This document shows positions 50,142 through 61,031 of a stretch of 64,000 nucleotides of DNA, piece by piece. Position numbers and translations under genes: made by a program. The notes beneath the pieces were generated by a model. The model saw only the letters and a program-made list of their open reading frames with translations, was not told the DNA's origin and did no database searches. Within the stretch, counting starts at the first letter, position 1; the number at the start of each line of letters is the position of its first letter. The stretch covers positions 1,860,001 to 1,924,000 of the forward strand of contig CM054115.1 of the NCBI GenBank assembly GCA_028673005.1. Direction: 5' to 3'. This DNA is from Tanypteryx hageni (lineage: Eukaryota; Arthropoda; Insecta; Odonata; Petaluridae).

Positions 50142-50823
50142 GAATAAGAATAAGTTTATTTGTTCAAAAAGACATTCCAAAATAATGCATAGAACACGTC
50201 AAAAACATTGAAAAGGGAACAAAAACACAAACTATCTCAAGCACCAGACGTAAAATCGCTAATATTGTAAAGACAATCAGTCACAAGGAGCTCATGAACA
50301 TGCTTCTTGAATGACTGGAATGAGCTTACTTCTTTTATTGCAGCAGGCAGAGCATTATTAAATTTAATGCATCTTGCTTTTGGTCCTTGAGAGCAAACTT
50401 TTAAGTTTTGTTGTATAACATGGAGATCATCGTTTCTTCTTGTGTTGTCATTATGGAAATTACTGTTTTTCTCATAGTCAGACATGTTTTGCCTCACATA
50501 CAATACAGCATTATATATATAAATAGAGGGAACAGACAAGAGTCCTAATCTTCTGAATAGGGGCCTGCAGTGTGCTCAGAATTGTGCATTGCACATTGAC
50601 CTGACAATCTTTTTCTGGATCTTAAAAACCTCAATTAATTGGGAGGAGGAGCCCCAGAGGACAATGCCATAGGCAACACGTGAATAGAAATAAGGAAAAT
50701 ATACTTTTTTTAATACCTTGATACTAAGTGAGTGCTTCAAGACACAGAGTTTAGCTTTTTACATAACTTGTCAGTATGATGAGACCATTTCAGTAGAGGG
50801 TCAATATACACCTAGAAATTTAG
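50142..50823 (-). mobile_element. 5'-truncated jockey-like LINE inserted in the CR1-like LINE
   Basis: The minus-strand frame 50539-50237 reads SVPSIYIYNAVLYVRQNMSD, then ARCIKFNNALPAAIKEVSSFQSFKKH; before it, with frame changes, come AYGIVLWGSSSQLIEVFKIQ and MCNAQF...CRPLFRRLG. This is the region after the RT fingers/palm in jockey/RTE-like LINEs. The 3' end lies at the left (AATAAACTTATTCTTATTC on the minus strand) and the element is 5' truncated at about 50823, the usual outcome of target-primed reverse transcription. Confidence 0.75.
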
Positions 50824-51197
50824 ACGATAAGATACGTGAGATCGATTGTAGGATGGAGCATTATCTAGGCTCGTTCTTTCTGAGGAAAATACGAGATCAC
50901 AATAGAAATTTCAACCTGCGATAGACAATCTTTAGTTAGGTTATGGTGCATTGCACCCCCTGCCCCCACCAATTAGGTGAATTGCAGGGTAACATGTAGA
51001 TATAGATTTGATGTCTGCTAATACATTGCTATCAGATTGCTATGTTTTGACAGCTGATGCATGCTTTCTCAGTGCTTCTCTTAAGAAGCACAAAGAAAAT
51101 ATTTTTATATGAAGACGATCCAGTTGTATGTGCAGACAATCCACCGAGAAGACATTTTGTCTTACTCTTAGAACTTGTTCTATATTTTGTACTCAAG

Positions 51198-51330
51198 TAC
51201 CGTATTTTCCCATCAATAACGCACACCTACTTGATACCGCACACCTCAAAATTTTTAGTACAGGTAAAAATGTATAGATAACGCACATTCATGTTTTTTC
51301 TCCCGACTTAAAAAAAGTTGTTCTTTGGAC
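51198..51330 (+). repeat. Small DNA-transposon-like repeat
   Basis: TACCGTATTTTCCCATCAAT, then AACGCACACC and ACCGCACACC, resembles the repeat at 43949. No coding sequence. Confidence 0.35.
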
Positions 51331-51426
51331 AAATGAATAACGGAATAATCCTACTTGGTACGTCGGAGTCTATAACAAATGAATAGTGGAAAGAACTAGG
51401 AGTTTCCTGTTTTTAAACACGTGTAA

Positions 51427-51573
51427 TTTAACTGTTGAAATTTGCCCTTGAGAAAATTGGCCATGAAAAACAAACAGAATTTACAACGAAAATCAGGTGA
51501 CGATTTTTATGGTTTTGAGTAATTTGATTTTAATGTATGAAATAAATATTTATAATTTTACTCATTTGGATTA
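51427..51573 (-). repeat. Dispersed repeat, inverted partner of 2283-2431
   Basis: The reverse complement of this segment matches 2283-2431 over its whole length with few differences. The flanks on both sides differ, so the repeat unit is about 148 bp or is truncated at both sites. Confidence 0.75.
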
Positions 51574-54267
51574 ATTTTGTCTCATTTTACAATAGTACCC
51601 TTTATTTCAATCGAAGATAGCAAAAGTCATAATAATAATAAGCAATGTAAATCAATAACTTTGTCTCGATATCATACTGTAATTGTGTGAAGATGTAAGG
51701 TCTATCAGAAATGCATTTAGAATCGCTTTCCATGAGTTTGAATGGCAAGAATATCATAAAAATTAATACGTAAATGCTCTTAGCCAGTCGTAAGGGGTAG
51801 ACAAAAAAAATCGGGAGATTGACTTCTAGGGAGATAACATGTAAAATTCGATTTTTCCAAGTGCAGTCTTTCATTCAGTTTGAGATAAAATTATAAAGAA
51901 TTAACGAAACATCTTAGGATTTGAATCATTTTAAAGAATACAAAATAAAGTTTCTTATTCAATTCCTCTTTTTTACAAAGAATATGCTGACGCACTGATA
52001 GCATCAATTCAATGACTAATGAGGAGTTCAGCCGCATACTGAACTCGATCTATTCTCACCTCAGATGCTTTTCAAGTACATTGTAACATGAACGCCTTAT
52101 GTGTCTACAATGTAACAAGTATCTTGTATCTCTTAGCAGACATGCAGAATCTATGGTGATTTTTTGAAACAAGATTTTACTATCTTTTAAAATCACTAGT
52201 ACTCAAATATAACACGGGCTACTTTTAAAATTATATTTTTTGGAAAAAACATTGCGTTATATTCAGGGCAATACGATAATTTAAATTACAACAAATTACT
52301 AATTAACTTAAATTTAAATACAAACTGTAGGAACCAAGGGGCAGAATTTGAGTATAAAGGGTTAACATATGATAGCTCCAAACTTGAACATCTTTTCAAT
52401 AGCATTCATACTAGGTTCAAAGAGTAAATAGTGTAAATACTATTTCCGTATCTAGGTGTGCTGTTTATGCTCTGCTAGTGTGATTTACGTATGAGGTTTT
52501 GAAGTTATCAACCAAAAGAATTCATACGTATTTTTGTCTATAAGTACGCTGATCCTGAGTAGCATCTGTTAAATCGAATGCTGGTTCGAAAAGAAAGTTC
52601 ATATTTCTGCTGGGGGTGCTGTTCCTACTTTGCTGCTGTTTTCAAAATCTTCGCCCAAAAGAATACAGACTTTTTTGCAAAGCTAAGTCGGAAAATGTTA
52701 AAAACTGTTGTGAAACACATGCTAAATTGTTTTTAAATTGGAAATTCTAATGTAAAAATGAAGAGAATAGCGAGAAAACTTAAAATGAAATTACGTAAAT
52801 ACATGGTTTTATTTACATTGGAATTGTAGGAAAATTGATGGGACCCATATAAAATGTTGTAAATAGTGGGAAAACATGTATTCTGATAATGTAAATATGG
52901 GGTTTTACTGTATATTTTTAAATTTAATTCTATTTTATGAAACCTCATGCATCTAAACTTGACACTTCTGCTCGTTTTCCATTTCTCTCTAACCCACACA
53001 GTCTTACTCCTCCCTCATTTTATATCACACTTGTCTGCTTCCCTCCCCATGCTCTCCTTTCCCCGTATCCATTTCCTCTGTCTTTCTTCACATTCCTCCC
53101 TCTCCCTTTTTCATATTTCTTGTCCTTGCTGTAAATAAGAACAATTTTGGTCATTATAGTTTTCCAAGCTAGCATCAAAATAATGCTCTGAAAAAGCATT
53201 GAATCGTGCATTTTACCGTAATTTCCAGATTGGAAAATAGGCTTATCGTTTCGTTGTTCAGTCTTTCTGTCCCCTTACTAACTTTTGAACCGATTGACTG
53301 ATTTTCATGGTGGATATCTTTGACCACTGGGGACGACCTGTCAAGGAAAATTTTTCTCTGATATTTGAAGGTGCGAGTTCGATTCCAAAAATTTTTCTCT
53401 CGTTCAGTTTACATAAGAAATGCAAAGTCCACCATGTACTGCCTTTTTCCTTAAATGTGAAAAGAAGGGAATTGTACTATTGGTGCAGGATTTGTACTAT
53501 TTTCTGCGAAAAGAAATAAAGATTTTTATTTTACCATAAAATTTTGCTTGTCGAAAGTATTTATTCAAATTCCACATAACTAAATGCAAGTAGGAGCTAG
53601 ATATTTTAAAAGAAAATGTTTCAATTTTAACGTATTTTTATTCAAATGCAAAATAAAAGAAGTATTAAAAACTAATATTTAAAATATGTTACGCATGACA
53701 TTGAGATATGGCATTTACGACATAATATTAAACGTCTTTTAGTTATAGCTGGAGCGCGAGAGACAGTTTCATTGCTGAAATGTGGTGAGTGATCAGGAGA
53801 TGACGTACTCGCTGGTGAAAGCAAAGAGAGATCACGTTGGGATTTGCGATTTACGGTGAGGTTGCAGCGGTACCCGACAATATCCTTTATCCTCATTTTA
53901 TTAAATATGATGTATTTTCAAATCTTAAAAATATTTATTCATAACTATTGAGCATATATCTTATCAAAATGATAAACCCTCTAATTAACTGAAATTAAAG
54001 AATGTTTTAAATTGGTTCTTCATTTTTATTAACTGCGTTGGAAATACACTACAAACTAAAAAATTCATATGAACATAGATCCCACTGATAGCATTAGATT
54101 AAAGATTTCACAATAATTTTGCTATTAATTAAAATTTATTAATATTCTTTTTGCCACAACAGCAATTGAGTACCCGCATTGTTCAAGTTTCCAATTTTTT
54201 CTATTTTATCCGAAAAATTACCTACATTGTTGGTAATTTGGGGTGGTTTCAAATTTTGTCTTACAAA
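51574..54267. other. AT-rich intron, no gene recognised
   Basis: 2.7 kb with only short random open frames. A pyrimidine-rich stretch at 52960-53130 (CCCTCCCCATGCTCTCC-like) gives spurious short frames. No terminal repeats or domain motifs are recognised. Confidence 0.5.
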
Positions 54268-55031
54268 TACAGTAAAACTCGTTTATAACAAATTTTAGGG
54301 GTCCGACAGTTTTTTTCGTTATAAGCGTGACTTCGTTATATCCGAAAAATGCTATTTCTGCCATCTGCAATGCGAGGGTAGATTTTTGCTTAATGTTAAC
54401 TGGCCACAATACATTACTATGTATTCTATGGAATCTTTGTCAACTTCCAAGCAAGCTATGTTCGTGTTTTTCGAAGAATAATGTATGGTACATACGTAAA
54501 AAATTGTTCAACATTTTACAGATGGTTGTAGACGTAAAAGTATTTCACATACGTTTCTGATGAATGGAGATCTTAGTGAACTACTAATTTAATTGTTTTA
54601 AGGACTTGCAATACATTTTTTCACATACGTTTACTTTTCTGTGCCTATATCATTATTTCGTGCTGATTGCGTTTACTCATGACTTGACGTGTGTACCAGC
54701 CACCGCTCTTATTATGCAATTTTAGACGCCACAACTCCCCAGGAGCCAGTCTCACATCACACTAGATCAGCACTTTTGGCCTACAATGCATTTAAGGTAC
54801 AGAACCTAATTCGTGAAACCCAATGCTATTGGCTACTTTACAATGAGCCATTCGCTATTGGGTTTAATTTCGAGGGGAGGGAGAAGGAAAAATAGGCAAA
54901 CTGAAGCAACAAGGGATATGGAGAAATGCTTGTCGCTGATAGGCACACAAGCCTGTGGAGACTTTAGAGCGCTGGAAAGGCATCCAGATCTCTTCGTGCA
55001 TATTAAATTGAGGTGAGCATTTGGACTTTTC

Positions 55032-55541
55032 GTGTGCTCAAGTGACTGTGACATGTCTTCCATTCAGCCAGCAGGAGAGAAGAGAGCGAAGCTAAAGAGA
55101 AAATCCCTTACCATAGAAGAAAAGTTAAAAATTTTAAATTATGTGAGTAGGAATCCGTGCAATCTTACCAAAAAGGATATTGCTCATAAATATGAAATCT
55201 CTCCGTCAACCCTTTCCACTATTTTGGCCCAGCAAAAAGCCATTGAAAAGGCAGCTGTTGAGGGCAGCGCAAAGAGAAAGGAACTGAAAACTGCGTAGAA
55301 TGAGGACCTAGAGGACGTGCTTGCAGAGTGGTTTCATCAAGCGAGGGCCCAAAATATCCCTCTGAGTGGGGAGCACATTAAAGAAGAAGCAGCAAAAATC
55401 GCTAGGAGACTAAGTATCAAAGGCTTCTCTCCTAATAGCGGATGGCTAGATCACTTTAGGAAAAGGAAAGGAATAGAATACCCTCAGAGGGATATCTTGG
55501 GCCCTCGCTTGATGAAACCACTCTGCAAGCACGTCCTCTAG
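55032..55541 (+). pseudogene. Tigger/CENP-B-like transposase N-terminus
   Basis: The frame reads KRKSLTIEEKLKILNYVSRN, then LTKKDIAHKYEISPSTLSTI, which is the CENP-B N-terminal helix-turn-helix. After a TAG at 55296-55298 it continues in another frame segment with LAEWFHQARAQNIPLSG and IARRLSIKGFSPNSGWLDHF followed by RKRKGI, the second CENP-B-type DNA-binding domain. The DDE nuclease domain that should follow is absent; at about 55483 the frame enters the inverted arm. The protein would bind DNA at most. Confidence 0.85.
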
Positions 55542-55656
55542 GTCCTCATTCTTCGCATTTTTCAGTTCCTTTCTCTTTGCGCTGCCCTCAACAGCTGCCT
55601 TTTCAATGGCTTCTTGCTGGGCCAAAATAGTGGAAAGGGTTGACGGAGAGATTTCA
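55193..55656. repeat. Foldback: two 174-bp inverted arms, 116-bp loop
   Basis: 55193-55366 and 55483-55656 are reverse complements with few mismatches. The TAG stop at 55296-55298 in arm 1 is paired with CTT at 55551-55553 in arm 2, which on the opposite strand is AAG. Arm 2 therefore keeps the sense codon, and arm 1 gained the stop after, or independently of, the duplication. Confidence 0.92.
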
Positions 55657-56649
55657 ATTACGTTTCAGAATCAACTTTATCATTAAAAATAAAATTTCAT
55701 TCTTTCATTAGTCTTTCTGTTCACATCCCTAATTTGTGCTGTGACCCTCAAATGCAAAGGAAACGTACACCATGTCCTCGTGTTGTCTACATATCAAAGA
55801 TTTTTATATATTTATGCTTATTTCACATCTTAACCAATTTAATTCCTTTTCAGAAATGAATGGCAATTAAAGTTCATAAAATGTCATTCATTTCAGTTGT
55901 TACAAATCTTGTCCAAAAATTTTGTCATATAAACATTTGAAACATTTCATATGCCCAATAGACATGGTGCAAAAATCAATCTTAGCAAAGTGACTAAATT
56001 AATTTTAATATATTTATATTTGAAGAACTTTATATTTGTGATTATAAAAACAATGATATTATTACAACTTTTTTGTTATGCAAACAATTCAAAACAAAAT
56101 TACAGTGCAGCAGTGAAAGGCCAATTAGAATAATCAATATGTCAATATGTCAACAACTTATTCATTGTTATGTAAACAATATGAAAACAATATTATAAAG
56201 GATATTTATTTTTCCACAAAGTAATTAAAGGCATAAAATGGAGATCATCCTACGTTTAGAATTTAAATTATTTTTATATAAATTTAACTCTTATGTAGTT
56301 AAAGATATGAACTGTAAATTAAAATAATTACAATATTTATTACATAGTAATAACTCATGTCTTTACCTGCTTGTAGTTCAAATATAGGACAGTGCCCGAG
56401 TAAATGCAATATACTTCATGTATGACAAACTTTTATATGATCTGTGAAGCACTGATTAGAAAACTTATTCAGAGATGGTATAACATATTCTTCAAAGTCG
56501 GTAAGAGCACATAATTACAACTTCTGGGTTCATAGATAGAAATTCAAAAAAATGCAAAACATGCCATTATGTATTTTTGTCTACATTGGTGGACATGAAT
56601 GTATAGATGCAGTTCAGATTGCTCAAGTTGTAATATTTTGTAATTTCAG
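55657..56649 (+). other. AT-rich intron, no gene recognised
   Basis: No domain or terminal repeat. It ends TAATTTCAG, the acceptor for the exon at 56650. Confidence 0.5.
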
Positions 56650-56903
56650 GTCACCTGATGTATTTCCTCAATCAATACTTCTTCTGCCAGTTTATTTAGA
56701 AGCAATGGGCAGAATGATTGGGAACTTGAGTGATGTGACTGTGGACCAGATTATCATTCTTCAGAAACTTTCTGTAATATTAATTCAGAATATTCCAGCC
56801 TTCCCACCAATGCAGGACTTTCAATGCACAAAGGCAATAGTGATGGTATCATATCATCTCAGTATAAAAGGGACATCAGTGGAAACATACCTCGAAAATG
56901 TTT
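56650..56903 (+). CDS. PRKDC: DNA-PKcs-like exon 4 of 4 visible
   Basis: A 254 bp stretch between GTAATTTCAG and GTGAGTATG. With the two bases carried from 39584 it starts an Arg codon and stays open, ending with one extra base (phase 1 donor). It encodes SILLLPVYLEAMGRMIGNLS, DQIIILQKLSVILIQNIPAF and CTKAIVMVSYHLSIKG. I recall human DNA-PKcs having LQSVASVLLYLDTVPEVY, HLVVMQIDSFPQYS and CCRAIVKVFLALAAKG at the matching site, near residues 400-470. The next exon is not seen in the remaining 7 kb. Confidence 0.8.
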
Positions 56904-57340
56904 GTGAGTATGTTAAGATAAAAAATATGAGCAATATTATTTTCTGATACTGTCCAAGTTTAATCTTATGTCCTGACTATGAAATACTTAGTAATTATAC
57001 CACTGTGAAATTTCATATCATGAGTATCAAACATAGTTGGTGATATCGTGAGGGCTGTGGATTGGTTTATTATCAACTTTTAGTTTAACTTCATTTAGGA
57101 CTATCTACTAGTTAATTACCCAGACTTTGCCTTGGGTTAACAGTTTCAAATTTTTTAATACTCACTTCATCCACTAACATTTTCATTCAAACTCAAGGCA
57201 CTCTCAAGATAAGTGACCAGTTTTCCCTCTTAATTGGTATGAACAAATTACATATAGATTCAAATTTGATATTTTGCTAAGAATATTCAAAATAAGTTGT
57301 GTCATTTTATAAAAAAATTAACACTGGCCTCTAGCCCTGG

Positions 57341-57379
57341 TAGTAGTAGTAGCAATAATAATAATAATAAATAATAATC
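57341..57379. repeat. Trinucleotide microsatellite
   Basis: A short TAG/AGT run followed by an AAT run with one interruption. Confidence 0.8.
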
Positions 57380-57621
57380 CTTGATTAATAAGGAAGTACA
57401 TATTAAGCACAGTGTTCTTTTACATAACACTGGAATGTGTGAAAGTGGTTAAAATTTTTAATATAACAACTGATATTTACAAATACAATATTCCATCAAA
57501 TGCACTCAAGACTGAGCTTCACATATTAAAGTATTGCGAACCCAATCTGACGGCCATCAAATACTACAATTGTCAGGCTACTATAGTTACATGGCATATA
57601 CATTTAAGTGCTTATTACATA

Positions 57622-59488
57622 CAGTAAAACCTCTCATTAACGAATATCAAGGGACCCAATTTTTCGTCTATTCGTTATTCGGAAATTCGTTGATCGGAGG
57701 TTATTGGGCGTTGCATAACTTCAGGGGCACATTGCCTGTTAGATTATACGGGAGCAACGGGGCTATCCAAATGAAGGCATATGCTCAGAAACGGAGTAAC
57801 TCTACTAAATTATGCCCATTACATCTTTTCAGGAAAAAGTATCACATAAGTGGACGATATTCAAAACGCGCCCCCAATGTTTAATAATCGGCCATATTGA
57901 TTTGAAGCTCCAATGACACAATGCTTTCTTATGGGAAAAAGGGCCACTTTCATTCATCTCATTTTGCAATGTTTGACAGTGGCAAGCACCAAATAAATCG
58001 AAAATGCAATGTTATTTTTTCTAGCATTGATTGGCAGGTTCTGCACGAAAACATCCTCTGCAATTTTTTATTATGCGACTTTTTTCGAGGATGCAATGTG
58101 TGATACTCGCTGAGCCTATCCTAAAGCATCTGTTGAGTCGCTAAATTTATAAAAAATATTGACAGCAACGCCAATTAATAAACTACTATTTGACCACCAC
58201 GGAGCGGGTTGCAAATATTTCAAAACGAAATGAAAGAAAGCAGCATTTTCCCCATAAGAAAGCACTAACTGTCGTTGGCACTCCAAATCAAGACTCCAAT
58301 ATTTTTCACTAACATTCTTAACAACACTCCAGCTCCGTCTCTGACGAATAAATTATCTATCACAAAAAAGTGCATAGGAACCACCTCACCATGATACATA
58401 CCTCATTGCTGCAATATTTTGTTGAAATTCTCTCTAAAAGGATTAGGGGATTAATTTAATCGGGAATGATTTCAAATACAACACTTTTTTTTAAAGATTT
58501 ATTAATAAATCAAAATTTTTTAAAAAACGAGTCTATTTTTTTCTGTTTTAAATTCTTCGTAAATTCTCGGGAAACGGCAGTCTCCACTTCCCTGAAAGCG
58601 TGCATAGCTGCAGCACTACAACTCTCGGATGAGAGTAAATATCTTTCCACTACATCCAGTGCTGCACATACGTCGCTCGACTTCGGCCGCACCAACTCCA
58701 ATTCTTCGTCTTCCTCCATATTGGACCCTTCTACCCCTTCGGGATCCTCATTTTCCACAGAGCAGGTCAACAAATTGTCGTCTACATGGGCAAAATCTTG
58801 AAAAGACGCCGAGTTTAAATTTAAACCTGCCCTTAATTCCTCCCACCCTTCTCCCTCAGGTTCCACACACTCCTCACTTGCAATGGAATCACAAAAAAAT
58901 CCCGCCCTTGCATAGCAGTTTTTTACGTTTGACGGTGAGACGGCTTCCCATGAAATGCAAAGCCATTGCATTGCCTGCAAGAGGTTCCATTTAAGGAGGG
59001 TTGCATTTCCCGCCATCGTTGTGAACCACCGTTAAGCACTAAATATCAAAAGGAATTGATATTTAACGCACTTCTTCTCACTCAATAACTTGTCGCACTT
59101 TTACACCTTCTCTCACCTAGGACACACCGGTCAATGGCGCGAGAATGCCGGAAACACAGGAAATACGTCATCATGCTAGAAAATGTGCTATGATTGGCTT
59201 GTTGTAAGCTTAACGCTAATTGTCGCGTTGGCGACTGTTTTCAATAGTTTTCCGTACTTATGTAACTGAAAAAAATGTTTAGCGAGCAAAATTTCGTTCT
59301 AAAGAGGTAAATAAAAACGGAAGGGACCACTTTTTTCCTTCGTTGTTCGGAAGTTTTCGTAGTACGGAAGTTCGTAGTAAAGAGGTTATAATTAGAGATT
59401 TTGTATACAAGTTTGGTGGGACCCCGTCAATTGTTCGTTATTCGGAGGTCTTCGCTATAAAGGGGTTTGTAAGGTAGAGGTTTTACTG
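57622..59488 (-). mobile_element. Internally deleted Tigger-like element with both ends and TA target site
   Basis: The left end CAGTAAAACCTCTCATTAAC at 57622 and the right end GGTAGAGGTTTTACTG finishing at 59488 are inverted repeats. Both are flanked by TA (57620-57621, 59489-59490), the target duplication of Tc1/mariner/pogo elements. The 1,867-bp length is shorter than a full Tigger, and only the C-terminal part of the transposase remains (58510-59016, minus strand). A further inverted segment (57895-57945 against 58245-58305, sharing TGCTTTCTTATGGG) lies inside. Confidence 0.85.
58510..59016 (-). CDS. Tigger-like transposase C-terminal ORF, intact 168 codons
   Basis: The frame opens with ATG at 59016 and ends with a stop at 58510. 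It encodes TLLKWNLLQAMQWLCISWEA, then VSPSNVKNCYARAGF, the W-x2-V(S/T)P-x2-(I/V)-x-NC(F/Y)xxAGF motif near the C-terminus of Tigger/jerky-type transposases. An acidic region (EEDEELELV) follows, and the tail is KQKKIDSFFKKF. The CENP-B DNA-binding and DDE domains are absent. The start is placed at the only upstream in-frame ATG; the 5' untranslated region and terminus of the element follow directly to the right. A deletion joined the 5' leader to the C-terminal exon without breaking the frame. Confidence 0.7.
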   Translation of the reverse strand: MAGNATLLKWNLLQAMQWLCISWEAVSPSNVKNCYARAGFFCDSIASEECVEPEGEGWEELRAGLNLNSASFQDFAHVDDNLLTCSVENEDPEGVEGSNMEEDEELELVRPKSSDVCAALDVVERYLLSSESCSAAAMHAFREVETAVSREFTKNLKQKKIDSFFKKF

Positions 59489-59715
59489 TATTAGTATAAG
59501 TGTTACATTTGTAAAGATTCCGGCAAAACCCAGTACAGGCTTGACTGCCAGAGAAAATTATATTTAAATCAGCATTACTATATGGTATTAAGTCACTGTG
59601 AAGCACTTAGAAATTTCACTGAGGTGATTGCAAGAAAACAAAAAGAAGAGAAAAGAACTAAGAACAATAGATATTTCTTAGCATTTACTCATTTTTGCGT
59701 AAGCCATTTTTTAAC

Positions 59716-61024
59716 TTAAGCTTTTGTTCTGGATAATGTTGTGAAATTTTTCAGGTTGCTAGGCATCTTATTAAATAATGTATGTACTATTGAACTTAAC
59801 CTTCTTTCACCATGAGAGTTGAAGCTTACAGGAATATTATATTTTATTTGATTTCTAAGCCCATATACATTTAGATTTTCTCTCTTTATCTTATACTTAT
59901 CATTAAAGTAATTGTCCATTATTATTATGTATTTGTACATCTTTTCTATGGAGAGAATATCCAATTGTTCATTAACTTCTCTGCCATTATTGATGTTACA
60001 ATTTACAGTCATGTCTTTCCAAATTTTCAATATGGTAGATTTTAGTATTGTTAAGTAGGTGTTGGTAGCACAGGCCCATACTGAGATTCCATATCGTATT
60101 ATTGATTCCATTGTTGAGAAATATATTATTTTCTTAATGTACATAGGGGTCATATGCCTAATGTGAGGCATAATATAAGCACATTTTCTAAATTTATCAT
60201 CCAATATTACACCCAAGTATTTGAATTCATGGACTTGCTCTAAAACTGTACACTTACAATACATTTCTATATATGATTTTCCATGCAAACAAGAATGGCT
60301 GTGAAATTTAATGGTTATATCTTTATTTAGTTCCATACAATTTTTAATATGCATGAGCTTAGTTTTTTATTTATTAATAAGTAATTATCATAAGTCCATT
60401 TATTTAATATATTTAAATTTTGTTTCCAAATCTCTATGAACAGTAACAATGCCAGTATGATCTGCATATTGAAATGTTTTACATCGGTACAAGATTTTTG
60501 GTAGATCATTTACATAGATTAAATATAGCAATGGACCCAATATAGAACCTTGCGGAACACCAGATAAGATATTATGTTTTTCACTCATGGTTTTTTCTAT
60601 TTTTACACAAATCTGTTGGCAAGATAGTACTTAAACCAATTTAGTAAAATTCCCCTTATTCCGATATTGTAAAGTTTTTTTAATAGGACATTATGGTTAA
60701 CAGTATCAAGTGCTTTTTTAAAATCAACAAATACAGCCAATATGCTGTTATTTTTGTTAAGATTTTATCTAATATACTCCATCAAGTCTTCTATTAAACG
60801 TTTTGTACTCTTATTTTCCTGAAAACCATATTGATCATGTGATAATATGTTATATTTTTTAAGTATAACATAATATGATCTGCAATATACCTTTCCATAA
60901 TTTTATCCAACACTGATAAAATTAAGATAGGTCTATACTTAGTAAATAATTTATGATTGCCATTTTTAAAGATTGGTTTTACAATTGCTGTTTTTAGATC
61001 ATCATGGAGTTTACCATTGTTCAT
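59716..61024 (-). pseudogene. LINE reverse transcriptase pseudogene (first of three pieces)
   Basis: Reading leftward: LKTAIVKPIFKNGNHKL and KYRPILILSVLDKIMERYI (61024-60794), SGVPQGSILGPLLYLIYVND and FQYADHTGI (60588-60400), then HEFKYLGVILDDKFRK and SIIRYGISVWACATN (60354-59716). These are RT motifs in order. The catalytic box reads YADH where YADD is needed, and frameshifts separate the parts. The element is 5' truncated at about 61025, where it meets the next LINE. Confidence 0.85.
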
Positions 61025-61031
61025 ACTATTA

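Larger units (their letters stand above)
48205..50925 (+). mobile_element. CR1-like LINE, split by a second LINE at 50142-50823
   Basis: Endonuclease, reverse transcriptase and C-terminal tail are present in order on the plus strand. The tail is interrupted after IEAPTYIGRNDHE (about 50140) and resumes as DDKIREIDCRMEHYLGSFF near 50823, ending at a stop near 50922. A short GC-rich 3' region and a TAGATATAGAT tail follow to about 51010. The 5' end is truncated before the endonuclease. Confidence 0.8.
54268..55656 (+). mobile_element. Tigger-like element with foldback end, right part missing
   Basis: A TA at 54268-54269 precedes CAGTAAAACTCGTTTATAAC, a Tigger/pogo-type terminal repeat. The transposase N-terminus follows at 55032. 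At 55366 the sequence turns back on itself (arms 55193-55366 and 55483-55656) and no right terminal repeat is found. The element was therefore truncated or rearranged. Confidence 0.75.

Noticed and set aside
52937..53138. Short overlapping open frames in a C/T-rich stretch.
   Set aside because: Composition bias explains them; no domain, splice context or similarity was recognised.
53672..53896. 74-codon minus-strand frame with Cys residues that might be a small gene or exon.
   Set aside because: No recognisable motif, no credible splice sites, and plus-strand frames are equally open.
57895..58305. Possible separate MITE inside the Tigger-like element because of an internal inverted repeat.
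   Set aside because: The repeats are short and imperfect, with no target duplication of their own; they can be part of the element's internal sequence.
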